Shown: positions 51,570 to 60,052 of the stretch, piece after piece
How positions within the stretch are numbered: the first letter of the stretch is position 1
Layout of the letters: the number at the start of each line of letters is the position of its first letter
Assembly: GCF_918731615.1 (NCBI RefSeq)
Contig: NZ_OU957226.1
Location: 1,922,001-1,986,000, forward strand
Source: Flavobacterium sp. CECT 9288
Lineage (GTDB): Bacteria; Bacteroidota; Bacteroidia; Flavobacteriales; Flavobacteriaceae
Direction of reading: 5' to 3'
Length of the DNA: 64,000 nt
The notes under the pieces: model-generated
What the model saw: only the letters and a program-made list of their open reading frames with translations
What the model was told of the DNA's origin: nothing
Databases searched by the model: none
Made by a program: the position numbers and the translations under genes

Positions 51570-52215
51570 ATTGACAAAAAATTCTTTTCAAACGAATAAA
51601 AATTGCTCTACATCTAACACTAACTTTTTATAAAAAAGAGTACCGGAAAGATTTGATTGAAGAAAGACTTACATAAGAACTGGCACAAAAGCAAAAAAGC
51701 CAGAAAGAGTATGGGTTTTAATAATGAAATACAGTTTTAAATTGGTACAATAAAAGTCTGGACACTTGACTATGCCAAAGTCAAAGCTTCCAAAAATTCA
51801 AGTGATAAAAAATAAAGCAATTAACTCATATTTTTAAGCTCTCAAAAAACGTCAATATCGGTATTATGTGTTCGATTGTAGTCCAATTCACTCCACTTTA
51901 ATAATCCGTAAAAACCTTATAAAAAGGTATTTACGGATTATTTTTTTACTTCCCAACAATTCTAAAATTTATTCCAACAGCAATAAAATCCAAACCTTAA
52001 AAATTGTTTGTGCACTATGTTGCTGTCCTTTTTAGTCTTATTGCAACAAAAACAACTACTCGTATTGAAATTGAAATAATTTTATAATTTGGAATTAGCT
52101 CTTAACACAACTACTATACAATTGCGTAATAATTAATAATTAACAATTGTACCCGCTATACTGCCATTAAAGACTTTAATAAAAATGTAAATGTCAAGAC
52201 TATTATTGATGCTAA
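51570..52215 (+). other. Gene-free border region with terminator
   Basis: No gene found. A long hairpin at 51902-51941 (AATCCGTAAA / TTTACGGATT with an inner CCTT/AAGG extension) is followed by TTTTTTTAC and is a good terminator. The right border of the tail island probably lies here, but no integrase or clear att repeat can be shown since the left border is outside the window. Confidence 0.55.
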
Positions 52216-53460
52216 TTACTTTTTAGGCTTAAAAGTATGAACATAACCTAGACTTAGCTCCGTAAAATCTGCCTGCCCAAGATTAGCATTTATATTGGCT
52301 GCAAGAAAAACGTTGTGTTGCGGGGATTTTTGAGAAGAAAAGGCATAATATCTAAAACCTAATCGTGATGAAATTACTTGTTTTATCTTGGCTTTAGACG
52401 CAAAATCTTGTGCAATATATTGTCCTGAGCTTGAACTTCCGTTGTTTAAGTACCAATCTAATTTATAGGCAGGTTTGTAAAAATTCACACCCAATTCCGT
52501 TTCGACACTAAAATGATTCATTAAAATTTCAAAATTAGCATACGCTCCTAATGTGGTTGCGTTGTGAAATGGATTTTCTTTTAAGTATGCAAATTGATTC
52601 TTTGACAACTCATCATTACTTTTTATAAAATCATAATAATCATCATAAAAACGGTAATACATACCTAAACCATATTTGTAGGTCTTATTTTTTATTTTTC
52701 CAATGGCAAATGATGCTGTGTACACGTTTTTAACCGAGTTATAACCTCTTGCCAAAACTTTTTGCCCTAGACCAAAACGTGTTGAAACATAATTATGTGT
52801 CATTGACGGGCTAGCATCTATAATTTTGTTCGAGTCAATATGCTCTTTTTTAGAATACTTAAATTCGGTTTTAAGCGTGGCCAAAACCGAATTCAAACCA
52901 TGATTGGGCAATCTTGTATGTCCGTTAGAAAAATGTGTTGCCCCCACTCCTAATTTTACAGCAACTTGGTTTGTTTGTGCTACATCATAATACACAAACG
53001 ATCTAAATGCCCAAGTAATAGGCGTTGAAACCCCAAAATTCCCTGGATTTGTAACCTTATCATAAATCACACTGTGATAGGAAGCACCAAGTCCTAGTTG
53101 AAAACGAACTCTATTTGTAAAACTTTGAAATACTCCAAAATCTAAAAAAGGTAAAACGGCAACACTGTATCCTACTTGCTTAAGATTACCAAAATCGGCG
53201 TACGTGACTGCAATTCCAGTTTTGGGATAATTCAGGAATTTAGCCCATGTTTTATTTTGATAGGTGGTTTTTCCAAAAGTTAAATCAATACCTTTTTGAT
53301 TTTCAGTCTCGGGAAAAATACTTATTGATGGCAATGTTTTACCCATAGAAAAACCAAGTCCTATAAAACGATGATCCTTCTTACCATTTGAATCAATATC
53401 TTGTGCGTAACCTACCCAAAATGAAAAAATTAGAAATAAAAATACTATCCTTGAAACCAT
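52216..53460 (-). CDS. PagL-like acyloxyacyl hydrolase / lipid A deacylase (414 aa)
   Basis: Signal peptide MVSRIVFLFLIFSFWVGYA, then an outer-membrane beta-barrel. GVGATHFSNGHTRLPNHGLN matches the PagL/acyloxyacyl hydrolase motif with His-x-Ser and following Asn-Gly. The first barrel half is the usual enzyme length; the second half (from about 210) adds further strands (VKNVYTASFAIGKIKN; KIKQVISSRLGFRYYAF). Predicted to remove an acyl chain from lipid A in the outer leaflet. Confidence 0.72.
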   Translation of the reverse strand: MVSRIVFLFLIFSFWVGYAQDIDSNGKKDHRFIGLGFSMGKTLPSISIFPETENQKGIDLTFGKTTYQNKTWAKFLNYPKTGIAVTYADFGNLKQVGYSVAVLPFLDFGVFQSFTNRVRFQLGLGASYHSVIYDKVTNPGNFGVSTPITWAFRSFVYYDVAQTNQVAVKLGVGATHFSNGHTRLPNHGLNSVLATLKTEFKYSKKEHIDSNKIIDASPSMTHNYVSTRFGLGQKVLARGYNSVKNVYTASFAIGKIKNKTYKYGLGMYYRFYDDYYDFIKSNDELSKNQFAYLKENPFHNATTLGAYANFEILMNHFSVETELGVNFYKPAYKLDWYLNNGSSSSGQYIAQDFASKAKIKQVISSRLGFRYYAFSSQKSPQHNVFLAANINANLGQADFTELSLGYVHTFKPKK

Positions 53461-53821
53461 ATTCTACTACAATAAATTATTAGGCGCATACTCATAATGC
53501 TATCCTTAAAAAAGCGGTAAAAATAATAAAAAGAATGACCTTACCATAAAATCTTATTTTAGTTTCAAAGTCTTTTTATATGATCACATGAAATTAAATT
53601 CAACTTTCGCAGATTTTAATTTAAAAATCTATTCCTAATTAAAGTTACCCGTTCCTTTTTTATCAGTAAAAAAAGAAAAAATTAAAATATGAAAAAGTGA
53701 AAATTTAAAATAGAAATCAATAAATATAACTCATTAAACAATTGATTATCAAGACTAAAAAGCTCTTTCAAAGGCTTTAACATCTTTGCTTTGATTTAAA
53801 AAAATTTCGCTGTGTGATAAA

Positions 53822-53857
53822 TGTTACTGTAACAGCAATTTAAACGGATAATATTTG
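53822..53857 (+). promoter_or_regulatory. TauE promoter with GTTACTGTAAC site
   Basis: The 360-bp divergent gap to the PagL-like gene holds TGTGTGATAAATGTTACTGT near 53812-53831 with the palindrome GTTACTGTAAC (53823-53833), then a -7-like TAATATTTG (53849-53857). The TGTGTGA[T/C]AAA word also precedes the 58687 gene. Likely site of a CRP/FNR-type regulator. Nothing else seen in the gap. Confidence 0.5.
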
Positions 53858-53876
53858 CATCATAAAATTTATAGTT

Positions 53877-54674
53877 ATGGAATATTTCGGATATTTTGCA
53901 TCAATATTAATAGGTGTTGCATTAGGACTCATTGGCGGCGGCGGTAGTATTCTTACTGTTCCCGTTTTAGTATATTTATTTGCTGTTGAGCCTGTTATTG
54001 CAACAGCTTATTCCCTATTCATCGTGGGTTTGACAAGTGCCGTGGGTAGTGTTGGGTATTTCAAAAAAGGTTTGGTAAACATAAAAACAGCAGTGGTTTT
54101 TGGAATTCCATCTATTGTTGCAGTTTTTACTACACGAGCTTTGATAGTTCCTAAAATTCCTAAAGAAATTTTTTCGGTAGGCGATTTTATCCTCACTAAG
54201 GATCTCTTTTTGATGTTGCTTTTTGCTGTAATCATGATTATTGCATCATACAGCATGATAAAAAAAGAAAAAAAAATGCCTTGTGACCAACCTGAGGAAC
54301 AAAAATTCAATTACCCAATTATTCTTATTGAAGGAGCATTAGTAGGCGTTATCACTGGGCTTGTAGGAGCTGGAGGTGGATTCCTGATTATTCCAGCTTT
54401 GGTTATTTTAAGTAAACTTCCTATGAAAGAAGCCGTTGGAACTTCGTTAGTAATAATTGCTGCCAAATCATTGATTGGTTTCTTTGGAGAAGGTGAAGAA
54501 AACAGTATCAATTGGCAATTTCTAGTTACCATTTCTGTATTTGCAATTGTTGGAATTTTCATTGGTACAGCATTATCAAAAAAAATTGATGGGAATAAAC
54601 TGAAACCTGCCTTTGGTTGGTTTGTTTTAGTCATGGGAATTTATATCATTACAAAGGAGCTTTTTATGAAGTAA
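53877..54674 (+). CDS. TauE/SafE family sulfite/sulfur exporter (265 aa)
   Basis: Eight-helix membrane protein with the paired family motifs GLIGGGGSILTVPVLVYL (residues 18-35) and GLVGAGGGFLIIPALVIL (second half), and the usual length. Such permeases export sulfite or other sulfur anions. Head of the sulfur cluster, next to a CstB-like enzyme as in the staphylococcal cst operon. Confidence 0.85.
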   Translation: MEYFGYFASILIGVALGLIGGGGSILTVPVLVYLFAVEPVIATAYSLFIVGLTSAVGSVGYFKKGLVNIKTAVVFGIPSIVAVFTTRALIVPKIPKEIFSVGDFILTKDLFLMLLFAVIMIIASYSMIKKEKKMPCDQPEEQKFNYPIILIEGALVGVITGLVGAGGGFLIIPALVILSKLPMKEAVGTSLVIIAAKSLIGFFGEGEENSINWQFLVTISVFAIVGIFIGTALSKKIDGNKLKPAFGWFVLVMGIYIITKELFMK

Positions 54675-54777
54675 CAAAGTTAGCGTTTGGAATTCTCTTA
54701 CTAACAATTACGAAGTTTTAAGTCTTAATTAAACTATTGAAATTAGTGCAGCTCATGTAAAGAAAAAATATAGTAGG

Positions 54778-55446
54778 ATGAAAAAAATAATTTTAGTTGC
54801 CTTCTTAATACTTTTCACTGTAAGTGTATCTGATAAAACTGAAACAAGAAATTTGGATGAAAATAAAAACCAGTCTCCATTAGAAAAATTAGTTTCGGGG
54901 AATAAGCGCTTTTTAGAAGAAAAAACAATTCATCCGCATCAAAATAAAAAATCAATTTTAGACAATCAAAACGCACAACATCCTTTTGCTGTTGTAGTCA
55001 CTTGCTCAGACAGCAGAGTTTCACCTGAAATTCTGTTCGATCAGGGAATTGGCGATTTATTTGTAATCAGGAATGCGGGAAATTTGATTTCTGATATTGA
55101 TATGGGTAGTATTGAATATGCAGTTCAGCATCTGGATGTAAAATTAATCGTCATTTTAGGACACACAGAATGCGGAGCTATTAAAGCTTATATCAATGAT
55201 GAAAATAAAAGTTACAAAAAACATCTAACTCATATTGATGACATAATTGAAACTATTGCAGAGGAAAAAGAAGAATTAGAAGCTGAAAAACAAACTCCAA
55301 AACAAGATAATATATTGGGTTGCATCAATGCAAATATTGAACACTCAAATAGGCTGATTCAAGAAAATCCAATTGTAAAAGAGCACAAAACTAAAATTAT
55401 TTCTATGCGTTATGACGTACATACAGGCCAAATAATTAGGTTATAA
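54778..55446 (+). CDS. Beta-carbonic anhydrase with signal peptide (222 aa)
   Basis: Zinc and active-site motifs of beta-class enzymes: CSDSRVSPEILFD (Cys, Asp-Arg) and GHTECGAIKAY (His, Cys). The N-terminus MKKIILVAFLILFTVSVS is a signal peptide, so the enzyme should work in the periplasm, hydrating CO2 or possibly handling carbonyl sulfide/CS2-type substrates. Its place between sulfur genes is noteworthy but does not prove such a role. Confidence 0.85.
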   Translation: MKKIILVAFLILFTVSVSDKTETRNLDENKNQSPLEKLVSGNKRFLEEKTIHPHQNKKSILDNQNAQHPFAVVVTCSDSRVSPEILFDQGIGDLFVIRNAGNLISDIDMGSIEYAVQHLDVKLIVILGHTECGAIKAYINDENKSYKKHLTHIDDIIETIAEEKEELEAEKQTPKQDNILGCINANIEHSNRLIQENPIVKEHKTKIISMRYDVHTGQIIRL

Positions 55447-55451
55447 GGGCT

Positions 55452-55497
55452 ATGTAACATAAGTCACTAAATTTCAATAATTCATACATTAATTTTG
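55452..55497 (+). promoter_or_regulatory. Promoter of CstB-like gene with GTAACATAAG site
   Basis: ATGTAACATAAG (55452-55463) resembles AAGTAACATAAC before the 58687 gene. TAATTTTG (55490-55497) is a perfect -7 box without a clear -33 TTG, suggesting activator dependence. Confidence 0.5.
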
Positions 55498-55530
55498 TCC
55501 TATAAATTAGAATCTTAAAAAAATAAAAAT

Positions 55531-56931
55531 ATGTATTTTCAACACATTTACGACAAGAGTCTTGCTCAAGCAAGTTATTTTATTGGCTGTCAAAAAGCAG
55601 GAGTAGCAGCAGTTATAGATCCAAAAAGGGATGTTGACACCTATCTTGAAATTGCCAAACAAAACAATATGAAAATTACTCATATTTTAGAAACACACAT
55701 TCATGCTGATTTCCTTGCAGGTTCTAGAGAATTAGCAGCTTTAACAGGAGCAGAAATGTACCTTTCAGCAGAAGGTGGTCCTGACTGGAAATATGAATTC
55801 CCGCATGTTGATATAAAAGATGGTGATGTTCTAAAAGTAGGAAATTTAAAAATAGAAGTAGTTCACACACCTGGACATACTCCAGAGAGCATCAGCTTTT
55901 TGTTGACAGATATACCTGCTAGCGAAGAACCAGTTATGTTGTTCACCGGTGATTTTGTGTTTGTGGGAGATGTAGGAAGACCTGATTTACTTGAAAAAGC
56001 AGCAGGAATAAAAGGAACTCAAGATGCAGGCGCAAAGCAAATGTATCAGTCAATTAATAAATTTGACGCATTACCTGAATACATTCAAGTTTGGCCAGGC
56101 CACGGAGCGGGTTCTGCATGCGGAAAAGCATTAGGAGCTGTACCAAGTACAACGGTAGGTTATGAAAAAGTAAGAAACTGGGCTTTTCAGCATAAAAATG
56201 ATGAAGCTGGATTTGTAAAATATTTATTGGAAGACCAACCAGAACCACCTAAGTATTTTGCAATGATGAAAAAACTTAATAAAGTAAATCGTCCGCTTCT
56301 TACGGCTGTTCCAAAATTAAAACAATTGGATTACAATGAATTAACAGCGGCTTTAGCCAATGGAACTAAATTAATTGATGCCAGAGATAAAGCAGAGTTT
56401 TCTAAAGGATTTATTCCAGGAAGCATCAACATTCAGGGGAACAATTCCTTTGCTACTTGGGCAGGATGGTTCCTTACGTATGAAGAACCTTTTATCTTGC
56501 TTGCCGATGAGTCACAATTGGATGATTTGACCAGAAAACTAATGAGAATAGGACTAGACAATATTCAAGGTTATGTTCCTTCTACAAAAATATGGGAAGA
56601 AAACGGCGGTTCTTTGGAGAATGTGAATCAGATTACTATCGAAGAATTTAAAGCCTTACAACAAGAAAAAGACGTTCAGGTGGTTGATCTTCGAGGTGTT
56701 GCAGAATATAATGCTGGTCATATAAAAGGAGCTGATAATGTATTTGTAGGTACTTTAGTAAATAATCTAGACAAAATAAGTAAAGATAAAAAAGTATTAA
56801 TTCATTGTCAAGGAGGAGATAGAGCGGCAATTGCCTATTCTTTATTGGCAAAAAATGGTTATAAAAATGTACTTAATTATAGTCCTGGAATGAATGAATG
56901 GGTGAACCAAAACAATCCAATTGAATACTAA
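55531..56931 (+). CDS. CstB-like persulfide dioxygenase-rhodanese fusion (466 aa)
   Basis: Residues 1-245 are an ETHE1-type metallo-beta-lactamase fold: THIHADFLAG, GHTPESISF, TGDFVFVGDVGRPDL, WPGHGAGSACGKAL. Residues about 265-355 are a rhodanese-like domain without active Cys (FILLADESQL at that loop). Residues about 365-466 are an active rhodanese with Cys in LIHCQGGDRAAI. This order is that of CstB, which oxidises persulfides to sulfite and moves sulfane sulfur to form thiosulfate. A second rhodanese gene follows 10 bp later. Confidence 0.85.
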   Translation: MYFQHIYDKSLAQASYFIGCQKAGVAAVIDPKRDVDTYLEIAKQNNMKITHILETHIHADFLAGSRELAALTGAEMYLSAEGGPDWKYEFPHVDIKDGDVLKVGNLKIEVVHTPGHTPESISFLLTDIPASEEPVMLFTGDFVFVGDVGRPDLLEKAAGIKGTQDAGAKQMYQSINKFDALPEYIQVWPGHGAGSACGKALGAVPSTTVGYEKVRNWAFQHKNDEAGFVKYLLEDQPEPPKYFAMMKKLNKVNRPLLTAVPKLKQLDYNELTAALANGTKLIDARDKAEFSKGFIPGSINIQGNNSFATWAGWFLTYEEPFILLADESQLDDLTRKLMRIGLDNIQGYVPSTKIWEENGGSLENVNQITIEEFKALQQEKDVQVVDLRGVAEYNAGHIKGADNVFVGTLVNNLDKISKDKKVLIHCQGGDRAAIAYSLLAKNGYKNVLNYSPGMNEWVNQNNPIEY

Positions 56932-56941
56932 AAAAAGAATT

Positions 56942-57259
56942 ATGTTCACAATTTTTAAAAATATGTTTTCAAAAAAAGACACCACACAAATGGAAAAAAT
57001 AATAAAAGAAGGTGCGTTTCTTGTAGATGTTCGCACAGCAGCAGAATTTGCTGAAGGTAACGTAAAAGGCTCTGCCAATATTCCTTTGGATAAAGTGGCA
57101 AGCCAACTAGAAAAATTCAAAGGAAAAGAACATATAATTGTTTTCTGCCGAAGCGGTAATCGCAGTGGTCAAGCCAAAATGATTTTGGAACAAAATGGTT
57201 TCAAAAACGTTACCAATGGCGGAACTTGGCAGGATGTAAACGAAATGATTCATAAATAG
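56942..57259 (+). CDS. Single-domain rhodanese sulfurtransferase (105 aa)
   Basis: ATG 56942 is chosen; the longer frame overlaps the upstream gene. Rhodanese fold with VDVRTAAEFAEGNVKGSANIPL and the active-site loop VFCRSGNRSGQAK (Cys of CRSGNR). Works with the upstream fusion enzyme in sulfane sulfur transfer. Terminator at 57280. Confidence 0.85.
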   Translation: MFTIFKNMFSKKDTTQMEKIIKEGAFLVDVRTAAEFAEGNVKGSANIPLDKVASQLEKFKGKEHIIVFCRSGNRSGQAKMILEQNGFKNVTNGGTWQDVNEMIHK

Positions 57260-57279
57260 ACTTCAGAAAATTTACATCT

Positions 57280-57321
57280 GTGTAGTTTAAAACAAAACCG
57301 TTTTTTTGTTTTAAACTACAC
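57280..57321 (+). terminator. Long-stem terminator after rhodanese gene
   Basis: GTGTAGTTTAAAACAAAA / TTTTGTTTTAAACTACAC, an 18-bp perfect stem. The 3' arm holds the T run. It can end transcription from either side. Confidence 0.85.
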
Positions 57322-57341
57322 AATTGTTTAAATATCAAGAT

Positions 57342-57557
57342 ATGATTAAAAATATGTACACCAATTGGAATTACATCAGAGTTATCCGTATGATTTTAGG
57401 GCTTATTGTGATGATTCAAGCTGTTTATACTAAAAATTATTTGTTCCTGCTTCCCGGAATTTTATTTACCGGAATGGCACTATTAAATACTAGTTTTTGC
57501 GGTTCAAATGGTTGCGCTGTTCCGAAATCAGAAAGTAAAATCAGCAAGGAAAATTAA
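57342..57557 (+). CDS. YgaP-like DUF2892 membrane protein (71 aa)
   Basis: ATG 57342 (MIKNMYTNWNYIRVIRMIL) is preferred over the earlier start, which lies in the terminator loop region. Two membrane helices (IRMILGLIVMIQAVY; YLFLLPGILFTGMALLNTSFC) and a C-terminal CGSNGC Cys pair. DUF2892 helices are often fused to rhodaneses (YgaP). Here they are separate neighbours. Confidence 0.75.
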   Translation: MIKNMYTNWNYIRVIRMILGLIVMIQAVYTKNYLFLLPGILFTGMALLNTSFCGSNGCAVPKSESKISKEN

Positions 57558-57879
57558 TAGTATTAAAAAAAGCAATCATCAAAAAAGTTGTTAGTGTGAT
57601 TCTCTGAGCAATTGTCAGCTATTTGTATTATCCGAACATAGGTTGCGATTCCGTACTTTTGCCATAACATCCAAACCTTTAAATATCACTTTATATGGTG
57701 GTTAATAGAAGGTTTGATTTTTAATATGTTTGCAAAATCACCTAGAAAAAATTAAACATTTAAATTGCTTTAAAATAGGTAAATTTGAAAGTCATTGGAA
57801 AAAATGGTATTAAATTTTTCTTTTTATATCCATCAAAGACAGTTGTAATTACCTTTAAAATCAATAAGAAAAAAATAAT
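57558..57879 (+). other. Gene-free gap with a possible -7 box
   Basis: No gene. TACTTTTG at 57654-57661 fits the -7 consensus but stands 220 bp before the next ATG and lacks a well-placed TTG. Otherwise AT-rich sequence without repeats. Confidence 0.4.
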
Positions 57880-58188
57880 ATGGAAGACATAAAACCAGCA
57901 AACAAAGACTTAATTTTAAGAGAAAAATTAGCATTACAACGAACTACTTTGGCTAATCAATCTACTTTTCTTTCCTTTTTGAGAACGTCAATGTATTTTT
58001 TGATCGCAGGTTTGAGCTTGAGAAATTTATTGATGATTGAAAATAGTTTACTAATTGAGATAGCACTTTTTATTACTTCCTTTATCATTTTTGTTTTTGG
58101 AACAGTGAACTATTTTAAGCACAAAAAATCCATTACAGAAAATAAAAAACACATTGGTGACTATCAATTAGAATATTACAAATTATAA
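57880..58188 (+). CDS. DUF202 membrane protein (102 aa)
   Basis: LALQRTTLANQSTFLSFLRTSMYFLIAGLSL matches the start of DUF202/YidH proteins (R-T-xLAxxRTxLAxxRT), followed by a second helix (ALFITSFIIFVFGTVNYF). Function of the family is unknown. Sits among sulfur genes without tight linkage. Confidence 0.7.
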   Translation: MEDIKPANKDLILREKLALQRTTLANQSTFLSFLRTSMYFLIAGLSLRNLLMIENSLLIEIALFITSFIIFVFGTVNYFKHKKSITENKKHIGDYQLEYYKL

Positions 58189-58237
58189 TCGTGACTCTTA
58201 AAGCACCAAATTTCTTTTCTAAAAAAATCCACCTCAA

Positions 58238-58459
58238 TTGAAAACAAACAAAACCAAACTTGGACTGAAAGAAAATTGGAAACAGTTTACCATTTTGGTT
58301 ATTGTCAATGCGTTTGTTGGTGGAATGATAGGAATGGAACGAACTATTATTCCAAAATTCGCTGAAATTGAATTTGGTATTGCTTCAAAAACGGCTATTC
58401 TATCTTTTATTATTGCATTTGGAATTACAAAAGCCATTACCAATTATTTTACTGTTTAA
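58238..58459 (+). pseudogene. 5' fragment of an MFS transporter (73 aa)
   Basis: TTG-started frame LGLKENWKQFTILVIVNAFVGGMIGMERTIIPKFAE ... FIIAFGITKAITNYFTV, the first two helices of a major facilitator protein. It stops after NYFT, where intact members go on with a GxLxDxxGR-type loop. Members have about 400 residues, so over 80% is missing. Probable deletion remnant. Confidence 0.75.
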
Positions 58460-58618
58460 GTACCATTTTTTTAGTGAAAAAAAATTATTTCAAAAATCAT
58501 TTAAAAAAAACATGTTACTTTTCAGCTTATCCCTCTAAAAATCAAATTTATAGGGTTTATATATCCATGTGTTTCAGCGTTCTAAAATAAAAATGGAATT
58601 TATTAGCATAAATTTTTC

Positions 58619-58667
58619 CTTGTGTGACAAAAGTAACATAACTACTCATTTGTAATTACAACCTTTG
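58619..58667 (+). promoter_or_regulatory. Putative CRP/FNR-type site before YeeE/YedE genes
   Basis: TTGTGTGACAAAAGTAACAT (58619-58638) parallels CTGTGTGATAAATGTTACTG before TauE. GTAACATAAC is at 58633-58642. The -7 is unclear (AACCTTTG at 58660-58667 is the best guess). Suggests shared control of the two sulfur transporter units. Confidence 0.42.
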
Positions 58668-58686
58668 TTACCATAAAAATATAATT

Positions 58687-59256
58687 ATGGAAATTTTAGA
58701 ATTGATCAAAGAACCTTGGCCGTGGTATATTGCAGGCCCATTAGTTGGACTTACAGTTCCAGCTTTGTTAATCATTGGCAACAAATCATTTGGTATCAGC
58801 GCCTCATTACGTCATACCTGTGCCATGTGCTTACCAGCAAACATCAAATTTTTCAAATACGATTGGAAAAAAGAAATCTGGAATATGTTTTTTGTTTTCG
58901 GTATTTTATTGGGTGGCATACTTGCTTACAGCTTTTTGTCAAATCCTAATCCGATTATCATTGATGGAAATCTACAAACCGAATTAGCAGGCTATGGCAT
59001 AACTGAAATTTACGGAATGTTGCCAGAACAATTATTCTCGTGGGAAAGTTTGTTTACACTCAAAGGATTTTTCATGATGGTCGTTGGTGGTTTTTTCATT
59101 GGTTTTGGTTCTCGTTATGCAGGAGGTTGCACAAGTGGTCACGCTATTTCTGGTTTGTCTAATTTACAAATACCATCATTAATTGCAACATGTTGTTTCT
59201 TCATTGGCGGATTGATTATGGCAAACCTTATTTTACCATTTATTCTTTCACTTTAA
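58687..59256 (+). CDS. YeeE/YedE family transporter, first half (189 aa)
   Basis: Membrane protein with SLRHTCAMCLPANI near residue 38 and the conserved GFGSRYAGGCTSGHAISGLS loop with the sulfur-relaying Cys. Together with the next gene it corresponds to one full thiosulfate/sulfur transporter of the TsuA/YeeE type, split in two as is common in Bacteroidota and Proteobacteria. Confidence 0.82.
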   Translation: MEILELIKEPWPWYIAGPLVGLTVPALLIIGNKSFGISASLRHTCAMCLPANIKFFKYDWKKEIWNMFFVFGILLGGILAYSFLSNPNPIIIDGNLQTELAGYGITEIYGMLPEQLFSWESLFTLKGFFMMVVGGFFIGFGSRYAGGCTSGHAISGLSNLQIPSLIATCCFFIGGLIMANLILPFILSL

Positions 59257-59266
59257 ATTACTAATT

Positions 59267-59764
59267 ATGAATATAAAAGATCAAAATACAGATTTCGAAA
59301 CACGTTCACTAGACACCGTTTGTATTAACGAAAGCCAATTGCAAAACAAATGGTACCATAATTTAAAATATCTTGTCATTGGTATCTTGTTTGGAATTGT
59401 TTTCATCAAAGCAGAAATTATCAGTTGGTACCGAATTCAGGAAATGTTTCGTTTCCAATCTTTTCACATGTACGGCGTAATTGGAAGTGCAGTTGTTGTG
59501 GGAATAATATCCGTTTTCCTGCTAAAAAAATTCAATATCAAAACCATTTATGGAGAAAAAATTGAGTTCCACGACAAAACATTCAACAAAGGACAGGTTT
59601 ATGGTGGACTTATCTTTGGGTTGGGTTGGGCAGTAACCGGAGCTTGTCCAGGACCGTTGTTTGCACAAATTGGAACGGGAGCCACCGTGATGATTGTAAC
59701 CCTATTCTTTGCAATCGTTGGAACATGGGTTTATGGATATTTTAGAGATAAACTGCCTCATTAA
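59267..59764 (+). CDS. YeeE/YedE family transporter, second half (165 aa)
   Basis: Starts 10 bp after its partner. Carries the second conserved Cys loop (FGLGWAVTGACPGPLFAQIG) and four to five helices. The N-terminal 50 residues are soluble (SLDTVCINESQLQNKWY). Forms the pair that moves thiosulfate or related sulfur species. Confidence 0.82.
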   Translation: MNIKDQNTDFETRSLDTVCINESQLQNKWYHNLKYLVIGILFGIVFIKAEIISWYRIQEMFRFQSFHMYGVIGSAVVVGIISVFLLKKFNIKTIYGEKIEFHDKTFNKGQVYGGLIFGLGWAVTGACPGPLFAQIGTGATVMIVTLFFAIVGTWVYGYFRDKLPH

Positions 59765-60052
59765 TATATTTTATGATTTCAAAGAAAGAAACTGCAGAAC
59801 GATCTATTACATTCTTAAAAAAAAATTGATACATCTGTTTGCAGTTGTTGTTTTCTTGTGAGGACTTTTATCAGTCGTTTTGTTTTTTAATTCCTCAATA
59901 AAACTGCTTGGCTCCATGATAATGAGGTAAAATTCTTTTCACTAAATGTTACTACCCACAAAAAGGGATGTTAGAAAACGAAACAGTACAATTTAGGAGA
60001 CCTATTGCCGCTATCTATTGAGATTGTTTTGCCTAAACTTAATGACTTACAA

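Noticed and set aside
51860..51900. tRNA 3'-end-like fragment (GTGTTCGATTGTAG) as attachment site
   Set aside because: Stem pairing of a T-arm and acceptor is poor and no second copy was found in the window.
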